A stretch of DNA of 64,000 nucleotides from Cupriavidus basilensis OR16 (GTDB taxonomy: Bacteria > Pseudomonadota > Gammaproteobacteria > Burkholderiales > Burkholderiaceae): assembly GCF_000243095.1 (NCBI RefSeq), contig NZ_AHJE01000044.1, positions 62,001 to 126,000 of the forward strand, in the 5' to 3' direction. Position numbers and translations under genes: made by a program. Shown here piece by piece: positions 43,657 through 51,753 of the stretch. Every line of letters begins with the position of its first letter. Position 1 is the stretch's first letter. The notes under the pieces are model-generated. The model searched no databases. It had not been told where the DNA came from and saw only the letters and a program-made list of their open reading frames with translations.

Positions 43657-44907
43657 TCAACGCTTGAGCAGCGGGCACTGCGACTTGGCCACCGGCATGA
43701 AGGCCTGGTCGCCGGGCACCGTGGCCAGCAGCTTGTAGTAGTCCCACGGGTACTTCGATTCCGCCGGCGTCTTGACCTCGAACAGGTACATGTCGTGGAT
43801 CATGCGGCCGTCTTCGCGGATGCGGCCGTTCTTGGCGAAGAAGTCGTTGATCGGCATCGACTTCATCTGCTTCATGACGGCAGCGGTTTCGTCGGTGCCC
43901 GCGGCCTGGATCGCCTTGAGGTAATGCGTCACTGACGAATAGGTGCCGGCCTGGCTCATGTTCGGCATCTTCTTGAGCTTCTCGAAGTACCGGCGCGACC
44001 ACGCGCGCGTGGCGTCGTTCATGTCCCAGTAGAAGCCTTCGGTCAGCAGCAGCCCGGACGCCGTCTTCAGGCCGATGGCATGGATGTCGTTGATGTACAG
44101 CAGCAGCCCGGCCATGCGCTGGGCGCCGCCCTTGGTCAGGCCGAACTCGCTGGCCGCCTTGATGGCATTGACGGCATCGCTGCCGGCGTTGGCCAGGCCC
44201 ACCACCTGCGCCTTGCTGGCCTGTGCCTGCAGCAGGTAGGAGGCGAAATCGCTGGCGCCGATGGGATGGCGCGCCGCGCCGAGCACCTTGCCGCCGGTCT
44301 CGTTGATCACGGTGGTGGCGGAGTCCTGCAGGGTGTGGCCGAAGGCGTAGTCGGCGGTCAGGAAGAACCAGGTCTTGCCGCCGCGCTGCACCACCGCGCG
44401 CGCGGTGGAATTGGCCAGCGCGTAGGTGTCATACGCATAGTGCACCGAGACCGGCGTGCACAGGTCGTTGGTAATGCGCTCGGTGCCGGGGCCGGAGAAC
44501 ACCACGATCTTGTTCTTCTGCTTGGCGACTTCCAGCACCGCCAGCGCCGGTGCCGAAGCGGCCACGTCCAGGATGGCGTCGACGTGGCCCGTATCGAACC
44601 ACTCGCGCGCCTTGCTGGCCGCGATGTCGGCCTTGTTCTGGTGGTCGGCCACCACCAGTTCGATCTTCTTGCCCAGCACCTTGCCGCCAAAGTCGTCGAT
44701 GGCCATCTGCGCGGCGGTGGCGCTGCCGCGCCCGGTCACGTCGGCATACAGGCCGCTCATGTCGAGGATCAGGCCGATCTTGACCTCATCATCGGAAATG
44801 CCGGCCTTGGCCGGCTGCGCATTAGCCAGTCCTGCGCCGCACAGCAGCGCGGCGGCGATGGCGAGCGCGCCCAGCGGGCGGCGCAGCCGCGAGTCAATTC
44901 GGTTCAT
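43657..44907 (-). CDS. ABC branched-chain/aromatic acid-type periplasmic binding protein
   Basis: A 416-residue type I periplasmic binding protein (LivJ-like): signal peptide (PLGALAIAAALLCGAGLANA), VKIGLILDMSGLYADVTGRGSA, DHQNKADIAASKAREWFD, and a C-terminal YLFEVKTPAESKYPWDYYKLL region. This subgroup usually binds aromatic or hydroxy acids rather than amino acids. No ABC permease or ATPase genes are near, so the rest of the transporter is encoded elsewhere. It is the third gene of the operon headed by iclR. Confidence 0.88.
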   Translation of the reverse strand: MNRIDSRLRRPLGALAIAAALLCGAGLANAQPAKAGISDDEVKIGLILDMSGLYADVTGRGSATAAQMAIDDFGGKVLGKKIELVVADHQNKADIAASKAREWFDTGHVDAILDVAASAPALAVLEVAKQKNKIVVFSGPGTERITNDLCTPVSVHYAYDTYALANSTARAVVQRGGKTWFFLTADYAFGHTLQDSATTVINETGGKVLGAARHPIGASDFASYLLQAQASKAQVVGLANAGSDAVNAIKAASEFGLTKGGAQRMAGLLLYINDIHAIGLKTASGLLLTEGFYWDMNDATRAWSRRYFEKLKKMPNMSQAGTYSSVTHYLKAIQAAGTDETAAVMKQMKSMPINDFFAKNGRIREDGRMIHDMYLFEVKTPAESKYPWDYYKLLATVPGDQAFMPVAKSQCPLLKR

Positions 44908-44956
44908 GGTGGTCTCCTCCAGCCTTGGTCTTGTTGACTTGTGTTCTTGGTAGCGC

Positions 44957-46012
44957 CTAGACAGTGGCGATCGGCGTGGTGGGCGAGCCCACCGCGCCCG
45001 GCAGACGCAGCGGCGGCGCCGTCAGCATGAAGCGTGAGCGCTGGTTGGCGCGCAGCCACTGCGCAAGCTCCTTCAGGTACCACAGCTCGCCCAGCGGCAG
45101 CCCGAGCTTGAACAGGCAGTGATGGTGCAGCGGCAGCAGCGGGTGATTCGGCTGGTCGGCCGGCGCGGGGCGCGCGGGATATCGCTCCACCGCGTAGTTG
45201 TCGGCGATCAGCGCGGCGATGCCGGCGTCGGTGATCCAGTTAAGCAGGCGGTCGTCGCGCCCGTCCAGCGCGCAGCAGCTGTGGTGCAGCACGGCTTCGT
45301 CCGGCTCGCGCTGCATCGACAGCACCACTTCGGCAAAGCCTGTGCGCAACAACAGCATGTCGCCGGGTTCCACCTCCACCCGGTCGGCCTCCAGCACGTG
45401 CATCAGGTCGTCGTAGCCCACGTTGCGGAAATCCTGGCCGAAGGCGTTGGCCAGGTCCACCAGCACGCCGCGCCCCTGCATGCCCTTGACGGCGAAGTTC
45501 TCGATGCCGAGCGCGCGCGCCTCGCTGTGGTCGTGGCCGCAGGCGTGCGCGGCAAAGTGATCGTCCTCGGCGTAGTCGACCGGGCCCACGATGTGCTCGT
45601 TGGCCCGGTAGCCGTTGTAGTAGACGCGTTCCGGGCGGCCATCGCCATCGGCGTCGAACAGCGCGCCCACATGGGCGAGCGAGTCCCATTGCGTGGAGTA
45701 TTGCAGCGAGAGCAGCACCTGGTCGTCGCTGATCACGTCGGTGGCGGTTGGGTTCACCTTGGCCAGCGGAAAGTTCACATAGGGTATGTCGTCGCGGAAG
45801 GTGGGGCGCAGCACCGGCGGATGGCGGCGCGGGTTGAGCTTGTTGCCGCCGGGATAATCCAGCGGCAGCGACAGGCAGAATGACAGCCCGGCCTGTATCT
45901 CGCGCGCGCCCTTGCGCACCTGTTCGGCGCCGATCAGGTTGACGCGGCCAAGCTGGTCGTCGGGGCCGAAATCGCCCCAGTTGGAACCTTGCGGTCGTTG
46001 CTTCCAGCGCAT
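44957..46012 (-). CDS. Cyclase-family (kynurenine formamidase-like) hydrolase
   Basis: A 351-residue member of the cyclase/formamidase superfamily (Pfam Cyclase), which uses bound metal to hydrolyse amides or lactones. ATG 46012 is preferred over a TTG six bases before. Family motifs: PYVNFPLAKV, then STQWDSLAHVG in place of the classical GTHxDxxxH, so the first metal ligand is changed to Gln, followed by AHACGHDHSEARALGIENFAVKG, GRGVLVDLA, DMLLLRTGF and a His-rich LPLHHHCLFKLG. This divergent form is typical of longer proteins in aromatic degradation clusters. It lies directly after iclR and starts the catabolic genes. Confidence 0.8.
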   Translation of the reverse strand: MRWKQRPQGSNWGDFGPDDQLGRVNLIGAEQVRKGAREIQAGLSFCLSLPLDYPGGNKLNPRRHPPVLRPTFRDDIPYVNFPLAKVNPTATDVISDDQVLLSLQYSTQWDSLAHVGALFDADGDGRPERVYYNGYRANEHIVGPVDYAEDDHFAAHACGHDHSEARALGIENFAVKGMQGRGVLVDLANAFGQDFRNVGYDDLMHVLEADRVEVEPGDMLLLRTGFAEVVLSMQREPDEAVLHHSCCALDGRDDRLLNWITDAGIAALIADNYAVERYPARPAPADQPNHPLLPLHHHCLFKLGLPLGELWYLKELAQWLRANQRSRFMLTAPPLRLPGAVGSPTTPIATV

Positions 46013-46027
46013 GCTCAATGTCTCCGG

Positions 46028-46897
46028 TTACAGGTCGGTACTGGTGGCGCACGCTTGCTGCGTCGTGCGCGCAATTGGTGGCTTTGCCTTTGCAGCGGCG
46101 CCCGCCAGGGTGGCGGTGCGCCGGCGTGCCGCCGCCGAGTTCGGCGCAGGCGGTGTCCAGGCCGCGCAAACGGTCTCGGCCTCGCGCCGCAGCGCGCGAG
46201 CGAGCGCCGGCTCGCGTTCGGTGATGCGCTCGTTGAGCGCGGCGATGCTGATGGCGCCAAGCGGGAAGCCATCCGGGTCCGGCAGGGCGATGGCGATGCC
46301 GCCCATGCGCTCCACCACCACATCCAGCAGCACAGCGTAGCCGCGCGCTCGGGTGGCCTCCACCTCGCGCAGCAGCATCGCCGCGTTGATGCGCGGATAG
46401 CGTTTGAGCGCGGGCGCGATGCACTGCAAGGTGGCCTCCACCTCGGCATCCGGCAGTGCCGCCAGCAGCGCCAGGCTGCCCGCGCCGACGCCAAGCGGGC
46501 GCCGGCTGCCAACGTCGAGATAGTTGGCGCGGATCGGGAAGGTGCCGGGACGCAGTTCCAGGCAGACGGATTCCCAGCCGCTTGGCACCGACAGGATGGC
46601 GGTGTCTTCGAAGGCATGGGCAAGGCGGATCAGCGCGGGCCGCACGCTGGCGCGCGGATCGATGCGGCGCACGCTGGCAGCGCGCAGCGCCAGCCATTCG
46701 GGGCCCAGTGTGAATGCCTTGGTGTCGGGGTCGCGCTCGATAAAGCCTTCGGCTGCCAGCGTGTCCAGCAGGCGCAGCGCCGAGGCCTTGTCGACGCCGG
46801 CCGCCACGGCCAGGTCGGTCAGGCGCGTATTGCGCGCATCCGACAGCACGCGCAGCAGCCTGCAGGCTTTCTGGAGGGAGGTGGTCGGTACCGTCAC
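46028..46897 (-). CDS. IclR-family transcriptional regulator
   Basis: A 289-residue IclR protein: winged helix (TTSLQKACRLLRVLSDARNTR, LAVAAGVDKASALRLLDTLAAEGF) and effector-binding domain (LGPEWLALRA, AHAFEDTAILSVPSG, GYAVLLDVVVERMGGIAIALP). The C-terminus adds about 35 basic Ala/Arg residues. The GTG at 46897 begins directly before the HTH; longer frames upstream lack family sequence. A 21-bp palindrome lies 23 bases upstream. It is first in the reverse-strand operon and divergent from the penicillin-acylase gene, so it may control both. Confidence 0.88.
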   Translation of the reverse strand: MTVPTTSLQKACRLLRVLSDARNTRLTDLAVAAGVDKASALRLLDTLAAEGFIERDPDTKAFTLGPEWLALRAASVRRIDPRASVRPALIRLAHAFEDTAILSVPSGWESVCLELRPGTFPIRANYLDVGSRRPLGVGAGSLALLAALPDAEVEATLQCIAPALKRYPRINAAMLLREVEATRARGYAVLLDVVVERMGGIAIALPDPDGFPLGAISIAALNERITEREPALARALRREAETVCAAWTPPAPNSAAARRRTATLAGAAAKAKPPIARTTQQACATSTDL

Positions 46898-46919
46898 GCG
46901 TGCGCACTCCGGAGTCGGC

Positions 46920-46940
46920 TGGTTTCGGAGAATGAAACCA
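46920..46940. promoter_or_regulatory. Perfect palindrome, probable IclR operator
   Basis: TGGTTTC-N7-GAAACCA is a perfect 7-bp inverted repeat lying 23 bases before the iclR start, in the 311-base divergent region (46898-47208). IclR regulators bind 14-21-bp palindromes of this form and usually autoregulate. Nothing else certain is seen in the region. Confidence 0.6.
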
Positions 46941-47208
46941 GTTATGGAGTTATAGGCCTCTACGCGTGCCCCGTCATTCTGCACTGCATCAAAGTTTCGC
47001 CGGATGAAATTGCACGAAAGCAGCGCCAGCCGTGCGTTGGCGCCTCGCGCCAGGGCGCGGGCATGGTGGCAATTCGGCAAAAAACGGGCTCCCCGATTAG
47101 CCTCGCCCGTGCGACTTCCGCTATCCTTGGCGGCGATTCGCCGCGCCAGCACGGCTCGCGATCCCCGATTCTTGCCCAATGCGATCCCTACGTCCCCAAG
47201 GAAACACC

Positions 47209-49659
47209 ATGGTTTGCCGAGCCCGCCGCCTTGCCGCCCTGCTCATCCTGAGCACCGCGGCGACCGCCGCCCAGGCCGTGCCTGCGGCTGCCGCAACCGC
47301 GGCGGCCCCCGCTAACGAACGCTTCCAGGTGGCGGGCCTGGAAAAGCCCGCCAGCATCCTGATCGACCGCTGGGGTGTGCCGCACATCTACGCCAATACG
47401 CTGTACGACGCCTTTTATGTACAAGGCTTCATGGCCGCGCGCGACCGCCTGTGGCAGATCGACCTGTGGCGCAAGCGAGGCCTGGGCGAGATGGCCAAGG
47501 ACTTCGGGCCGGCTTACGTGGAAGGGGACCGCATGGCGCGCGCCGTGCTGTTTCGCGGCGATATGTACCGCGAGTGGCTGGCTTACGGCTCGGACGCCAA
47601 GCGCGTGGCCGAGGCCTTCGTGGCCGGCGTGAACGCCTACGTGGCGCAGACGGAGAGCAAGCCTGACTTGCTGCCGCCGGAGTTTCGCATGCTGAACTAC
47701 AAGCCCGCGCACTGGCGCGCGGAAGACATTGTGCGCATCCGCCATCACGGGCTCACGCTCAATTTCATGGGCGAGGTCAATCGCGCGCAGGTCTACTGCC
47801 AGGTCAAGCCCGATGCCGCGCGCACCGACTGGGTGCAGCGTGAGCTGGATCCGCCGATCCAGCCCAAGCTGCCGGAAGGCCTGGACCCCTGCGCGCTGCC
47901 CACCGTCGAGCTGCGCCGCGCCTACGAGCTGGCCACCGCCGCGCCGCGCTTTCCAAAGGAGTGGTGGGCCTCGGCCAAGGCGGACGCCATCCCGCATGAA
48001 GCGCTCTATGCCGTGCTCGATACCAACAGCGACACCGCGCGCAGCCTCGGCTCCAACAACTGGGTCATCTCGGGCTCGCGCACCAGCACCGGCCGCCCCA
48101 TCCTGGCCAACGACCCGCACCGCGCGCATGGCGCGCCCAGCCTGCGCTACATTAGCCACCTGAATGCGCCGGGGATGTCGGTGATCGGTGCCGGTGAGCC
48201 ATTCCTGCCGGGCATCTCGATCGGGCACAACGACAACATCGGTTTCGGCCTGACCCGCTTCTATATGGATCAGGAGGATCTCTATATCTATGAGACCAAC
48301 CCGGCGCAGCCGCACGAATACAAGTACCGTGGCCGCTGGGAACCGATGGAAACCGTGACCGAGGAGATCGCCGTCAAGGGCGAAGCCACGCCGCGCAAGA
48401 TCAGCCTGGAATTCACCCGCCACGGCCCGGTGCTGGTTGCCGATGCCAAGGGCAATCGCGCTTACGCGCTGCGCGCGGCATGGCTGGATCTGGGCATGGC
48501 GCCGTATTTCGGTTCCATGGACTATATGCGCTCCCAGAACTGGGACCAGTTCCGCGCGGCGATGAACCGCTGGGGCGCCCCTGGCGAGAACCAGGTCTAC
48601 GCCGACCGCGAAGGCAACATCGGCTGGATTCCCGGCGGCCTGACCGTCATCCGCCCCAACTGGGATGGCCTCACGCCGGTGCCTGGCGACGGCCGCTACG
48701 AGTGGGCGGGCTATCGCAACATGGACGAGTTGCCGTGGGCCTACAACCCGGCCGCCGGCTTTGTGGTGACTGCCAACGAGAACAATATCCCGCCCAACCA
48801 CCCAGCGGCCAAGATGGGCGTGGGCTATGAATGGAGCGACACGGCGCGCGCGCGGCGGCTCAAGAGCCTGGTGGCGGCGAACCCGCACTCCTCGGTGGCC
48901 GACAGCATGGCGTGGCAGAACGACACCACCTCGCTGCCAGCGCTGCGCGCGGTGGCGTTGCTCGCCAGTGTGCGCACCGAGGACGCCCAGGCGCGGCGGG
49001 GACTCGACCTGCTGCGCGGCTGGGACGGCAACGAGCGCGCCGACAGCGCGCCGGCAGCGTTGTTCGAAGTCTGGTTCAGCAAGTACCTGCGCCCGGCGGT
49101 GGTGCGCGCGGCGCTCTCGCCGGAAGGCGCCAGGCTGGCTGGCTACGGCGACGCCAGCCGCGTGCTGGCCGTGCTGGAAAAGCCCGAGCCGTGGATGCCG
49201 GTGGAGCGCCGCAACGAAGTCATCGTGGCCTCGCTCAAGAGCGCCATGGCGGAAGTGGAGCGCAAGCTCGGCCCCGATCCCAAGGCCTGGCAATGGGGCA
49301 AGCTGCATACCGCGGTGTTCAATCATCCGCTTGACCCGTTGCTGGACAACGCGGCGCGCCAGCGCTACGACGTCAACGCCGGGCCGATCGGCGGGTCCTC
49401 CTTCACGCCGATGAACACGAGCTACCGCAACAGCGACTACCAGCTCACCGCGGGCGCGTCGTTCCGCATGGTGCTGGACGTGGGCAACTGGGATGCCTCG
49501 CGCGTGGTCAACGCGCCCGGGCAATCCGGCAATCCCGGCAGCCCGCACTATCGCGACCTGGCGCAGATGTGGGCGAGGGGCGATTACTTCCCGCTGCTCT
49601 ACACGCGCAAGGCAGTGGAAAAGGAGACGCGGGAGAGGGTGGAGCTGGTGCCGCAGTAA
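47209..49659 (+). CDS. Penicillin acylase-family Ntn hydrolase (possible N-acyl-homoserine lactone acylase)
   Basis: An 816-residue precursor with a signal peptide (LAALLILSTAATAAQA), an alpha chain with RDRLWQIDLWRKRGLGEMA, a spacer, and the beta chain beginning at Ser282 in LGSNNWVISGSRT, the autocatalytic N-terminal nucleophile. TANENNIPPNHP, GWDGNERAD and SGNPGSPHYRDLAQMWARGDYFPLLYT follow the family. ATG 47209 has an AAGGA site; an ATG 30 bases earlier is less good. Such periplasmic enzymes cleave acyl amides: beta-lactam side chains or N-acyl-homoserine lactones. Size and motifs cannot tell these apart. It is divergent from the iclR operon, and a fatty acid freed by it could enter the acyl-CoA genes. 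Confidence 0.88.
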   Translation: MVCRARRLAALLILSTAATAAQAVPAAAATAAAPANERFQVAGLEKPASILIDRWGVPHIYANTLYDAFYVQGFMAARDRLWQIDLWRKRGLGEMAKDFGPAYVEGDRMARAVLFRGDMYREWLAYGSDAKRVAEAFVAGVNAYVAQTESKPDLLPPEFRMLNYKPAHWRAEDIVRIRHHGLTLNFMGEVNRAQVYCQVKPDAARTDWVQRELDPPIQPKLPEGLDPCALPTVELRRAYELATAAPRFPKEWWASAKADAIPHEALYAVLDTNSDTARSLGSNNWVISGSRTSTGRPILANDPHRAHGAPSLRYISHLNAPGMSVIGAGEPFLPGISIGHNDNIGFGLTRFYMDQEDLYIYETNPAQPHEYKYRGRWEPMETVTEEIAVKGEATPRKISLEFTRHGPVLVADAKGNRAYALRAAWLDLGMAPYFGSMDYMRSQNWDQFRAAMNRWGAPGENQVYADREGNIGWIPGGLTVIRPNWDGLTPVPGDGRYEWAGYRNMDELPWAYNPAAGFVVTANENNIPPNHPAAKMGVGYEWSDTARARRLKSLVAANPHSSVADSMAWQNDTTSLPALRAVALLASVRTEDAQARRGLDLLRGWDGNERADSAPAALFEVWFSKYLRPAVVRAALSPEGARLAGYGDASRVLAVLEKPEPWMPVERRNEVIVASLKSAMAEVERKLGPDPKAWQWGKLHTAVFNHPLDPLLDNAARQRYDVNAGPIGGSSFTPMNTSYRNSDYQLTAGASFRMVLDVGNWDASRVVNAPGQSGNPGSPHYRDLAQMWARGDYFPLLYTRKAVEKETRERVELVPQ

Positions 49660-49787
49660 ACCTGCGCAGGTGCATGGGTGCACCGCCATTCCGCGGATTC
49701 CGTTGGCCATCAACAGCGCCGCGCGATGGCCTGAGGCGCGCGGGCCGGCATGCATTTCCGACAGACGTAGAACTGGAGAACCCGATC

Positions 49788-50405
49788 ATGACCGCAAGCC
49801 CTGCTCCCCTGGATGCTGCCGCCGGCAGCGCGCCGCTGCTGCTGGAGCGCGACGGTGCCATCGCCACGGTGGTGCTCAACCGCCCCGCCAAGCTCAACGC
49901 CTTCACGCTGTCGATGTGGCAACAGCTTGGCGACACCTTCCGCGCGCTGTCCGCCGATGTCTCGGTGCGCTGCGTGATCGTGGCGGATATCCGCATCTGC
50001 GGCGAGTCCAGCCGCTTTGGCGCGCCCATCAAGAACCTCGGACTGGTGATGGCGCACGCCGAGATGGCGCCGCTGATCCGGCTGGTGGGCGAGGCGCGCA
50101 CGCTGGAACTGCTGTTTGAGGGCCGCATCATCGGCGCGGCCGAAGCCCATGGCATGGGCCTGGTCTCTCGCGTGGTGCCCGATGCGCAGGTAGCCGCCGA
50201 GGCGCGCGCCACGGCTGAGCGCATCGCCAGTGGCGCGCCGCTGGTGGCAAGGTGGCACAAGAAGTTCGCGCGCCAGATCGCCGCGGGCAAGCCGCTCTGC
50301 GCCGCGGAGATCGACGAGGCCTTCGATTGCTTCGATACCGATGACTTCCGCCAAGGCTTCCAGTCTTTCCTTGCCAAGGAGACGCCGCGCTTTAGCGGCC
50401 GTTGA
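49788..50405 (+). pseudogene. Enoyl-CoA hydratase/isomerase with the oxyanion-hole region deleted
   Basis: A crotonase-family protein beginning MTASPAPLDAAAGSAPLLLERDGAIATVVLNRPAKLNAFT, with ADIRICGESSRFGAPIKNLGL, GRIIGAAEAHGMGLVSRVV and the C-terminal helices. Between VRCVIV and ADIRICG about 60 residues are absent in frame. These normally hold the first oxyanion-hole loop and the ACVGGGLE helix that binds CoA. At 205 residues it is far below the usual 255-265. No catalysis is expected. ATG 49788 is the start consistent with a GGAGA site. It follows the penicillin acylase by about 130 bases. Confidence 0.82.
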
Positions 50406-50512
50406 AGCGGTCGAGCGGCTCCGCGCATATCGTGGCCGCGCCCTGCCACGGGTGTATGGCGCGCTGGCCCGCGCCATGACAAACTAGCCGGCCGTCACCA
50501 GCCTGAGTCACC

Positions 50513-50992
50513 ATGGATACGTTGGTCATTCGCCGAGCCGGCATCCAGGACGCTGCCGCCATCAGCGCGCTTGCCATGAGCGTTGCGCATTACTTCACCA
50601 TCGAGGCATCCGGGGCCGGCGCGGAGGATTTTCTCGCCAGCCTCTCGGCGGATGCGATCGCCGGATATGTTGCAAGTCCGCGATTCCACTATCTGGTTGC
50701 CTGCCGCGGCGAGCGGCTGGCCGGCATCATCGCGATGCGTGATGCCAGCCATCTCTTCCACCTGTTCGTCGCGCCGCAGATGCATCGGACCGGCATTGCC
50801 GGATCCCTCTGGCAAGCCGCCAGCCAGGCCGCGATCGCTGGCGCCGAGGTGCGTGAATTCACCGTCAATTCGAGCCCGTTCGCAACCGTGGTGTACGAGC
50901 GTTTCGGCTTCCGGCCGGTCGGGCCCCGCGCGCAGACCAGGGGCATCGCCTATGTGCCGATGCGCCTGGTGCTTGAGGATGCCGGGGTCTAG
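50513..50992 (+). CDS. GNAT-family N-acetyltransferase
   Basis: A 159-residue GNAT protein. N-terminal strand-helix (LVIRRAGIQDAAAISALAMSVAH), core strands (FHYLVACRGERLAGIIAMRDASHLFHLFV), the acetyl-CoA loop QMHRTGIAGSLWQAA in place of the classic QxxGxG/A, and the C-terminal NSSPFATVVYERFGFRPVGPR typical of the fold. It acetylates an amine substrate that cannot be named from sequence. It stands alone between the hydratase gene and the convergent hemolysin III gene, with which its stop overlaps by a few bases. Confidence 0.85.
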   Translation: MDTLVIRRAGIQDAAAISALAMSVAHYFTIEASGAGAEDFLASLSADAIAGYVASPRFHYLVACRGERLAGIIAMRDASHLFHLFVAPQMHRTGIAGSLWQAASQAAIAGAEVREFTVNSSPFATVVYERFGFRPVGPRAQTRGIAYVPMRLVLEDAGV

Positions 50993-51577
50993 CCCACGTA
51001 CCAGAGAATGCTGACGAACTGGCAGGCGCTGCCAGCCAGCACGAACAGGTGCCAGATGCCGTGGAAGTGGCGCACCTTTTCGTCGAACAGGAAGAACCCG
51101 ATGCCGGCCGTATAGAGCGCGCCGCCCGCCACCAGCCAGTACAGGCCGGCCGCCGGTAGCGCCGCCACCAGCGGGCCGAAGGCGAACAGCACCAGCCAGC
51201 CCATCAGCACATAGATCAGCAGCGAGAACACGCGCGTGCGGTGGCCAATCAGCAGCTCCTGCGCGATGCCGATCACCGCCAGTCCCCAGTTAACCCCGAA
51301 CAGCGTCCAACCCCAGGGGCCGCGCAGCGTGACCAGCGCGAAGGGCGTATAGCTGCCCGCGATCAGCAGGTAGATGGCGCAGTAGTCAAGCCGCCGCAGG
51401 ATGTCCTTCGGGCGCCCGCGCAGGCTGTGATAGCGTGGTGCCGTAGACCACGGAGCTGACGACCTTCCACGCGTCATGGTAGAGGGCAGAGCTGGTGACG
51501 AGCACCGCCGCGCCGGCGGCGGCAAGGACCGCGCCCGCGAGGTGGCTATAGCCGTTGATGTGTTGTTCGTTCTCCTG
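50989..51577 (-). pseudogene. Hemolysin III/YqfA-family membrane protein with deletion and uncertain start
   Basis: A PAQR-like hemolysin III protein of seven helices. The C-terminal part is intact: YHSLRGRPKDILRRLDYCAIYLLIAGSYTPF to HLFVLAGSACQFVSILWY. The N-terminal helix is in another frame (GYSHLAGAVLAAAGAAVLVTS, then WKVVSSVVYGTTL). At about 51436 roughly 25 bases that normally encode VLLYTASTL are missing and the frame shifts. The N-terminal frame has an AGGAGA at 51571-51576 but no ATG, GTG or TTG within reach, so the start is also damaged or unusual. Function in the family is poorly defined (membrane homeostasis, reported pore formation). Confidence 0.75.
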
Positions 51578-51753
51578 TAGTGGTCGCTGGTTGGGGCGAT
51601 TGCAGGGGGCTTTGTCGCAGTGCGTTATCGGACGTATTTTTGCATGGATTTCGAGGGGGCATGGAAAGTGGCCCCCTGGGGGGCTTCTCGAGAGCGTGGC
51701 TGCGTTGGCATGCCGTGTGATGCGGCGGCAGGCCGCCGCCACTGCGGTGCGCT

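Noticed and set aside
47188..49755. Reverse-strand frame of 855 codons opposite the penicillin acylase
   Set aside because: Antisense shadow; the forward strand has the signal peptide and Ntn-hydrolase motifs.
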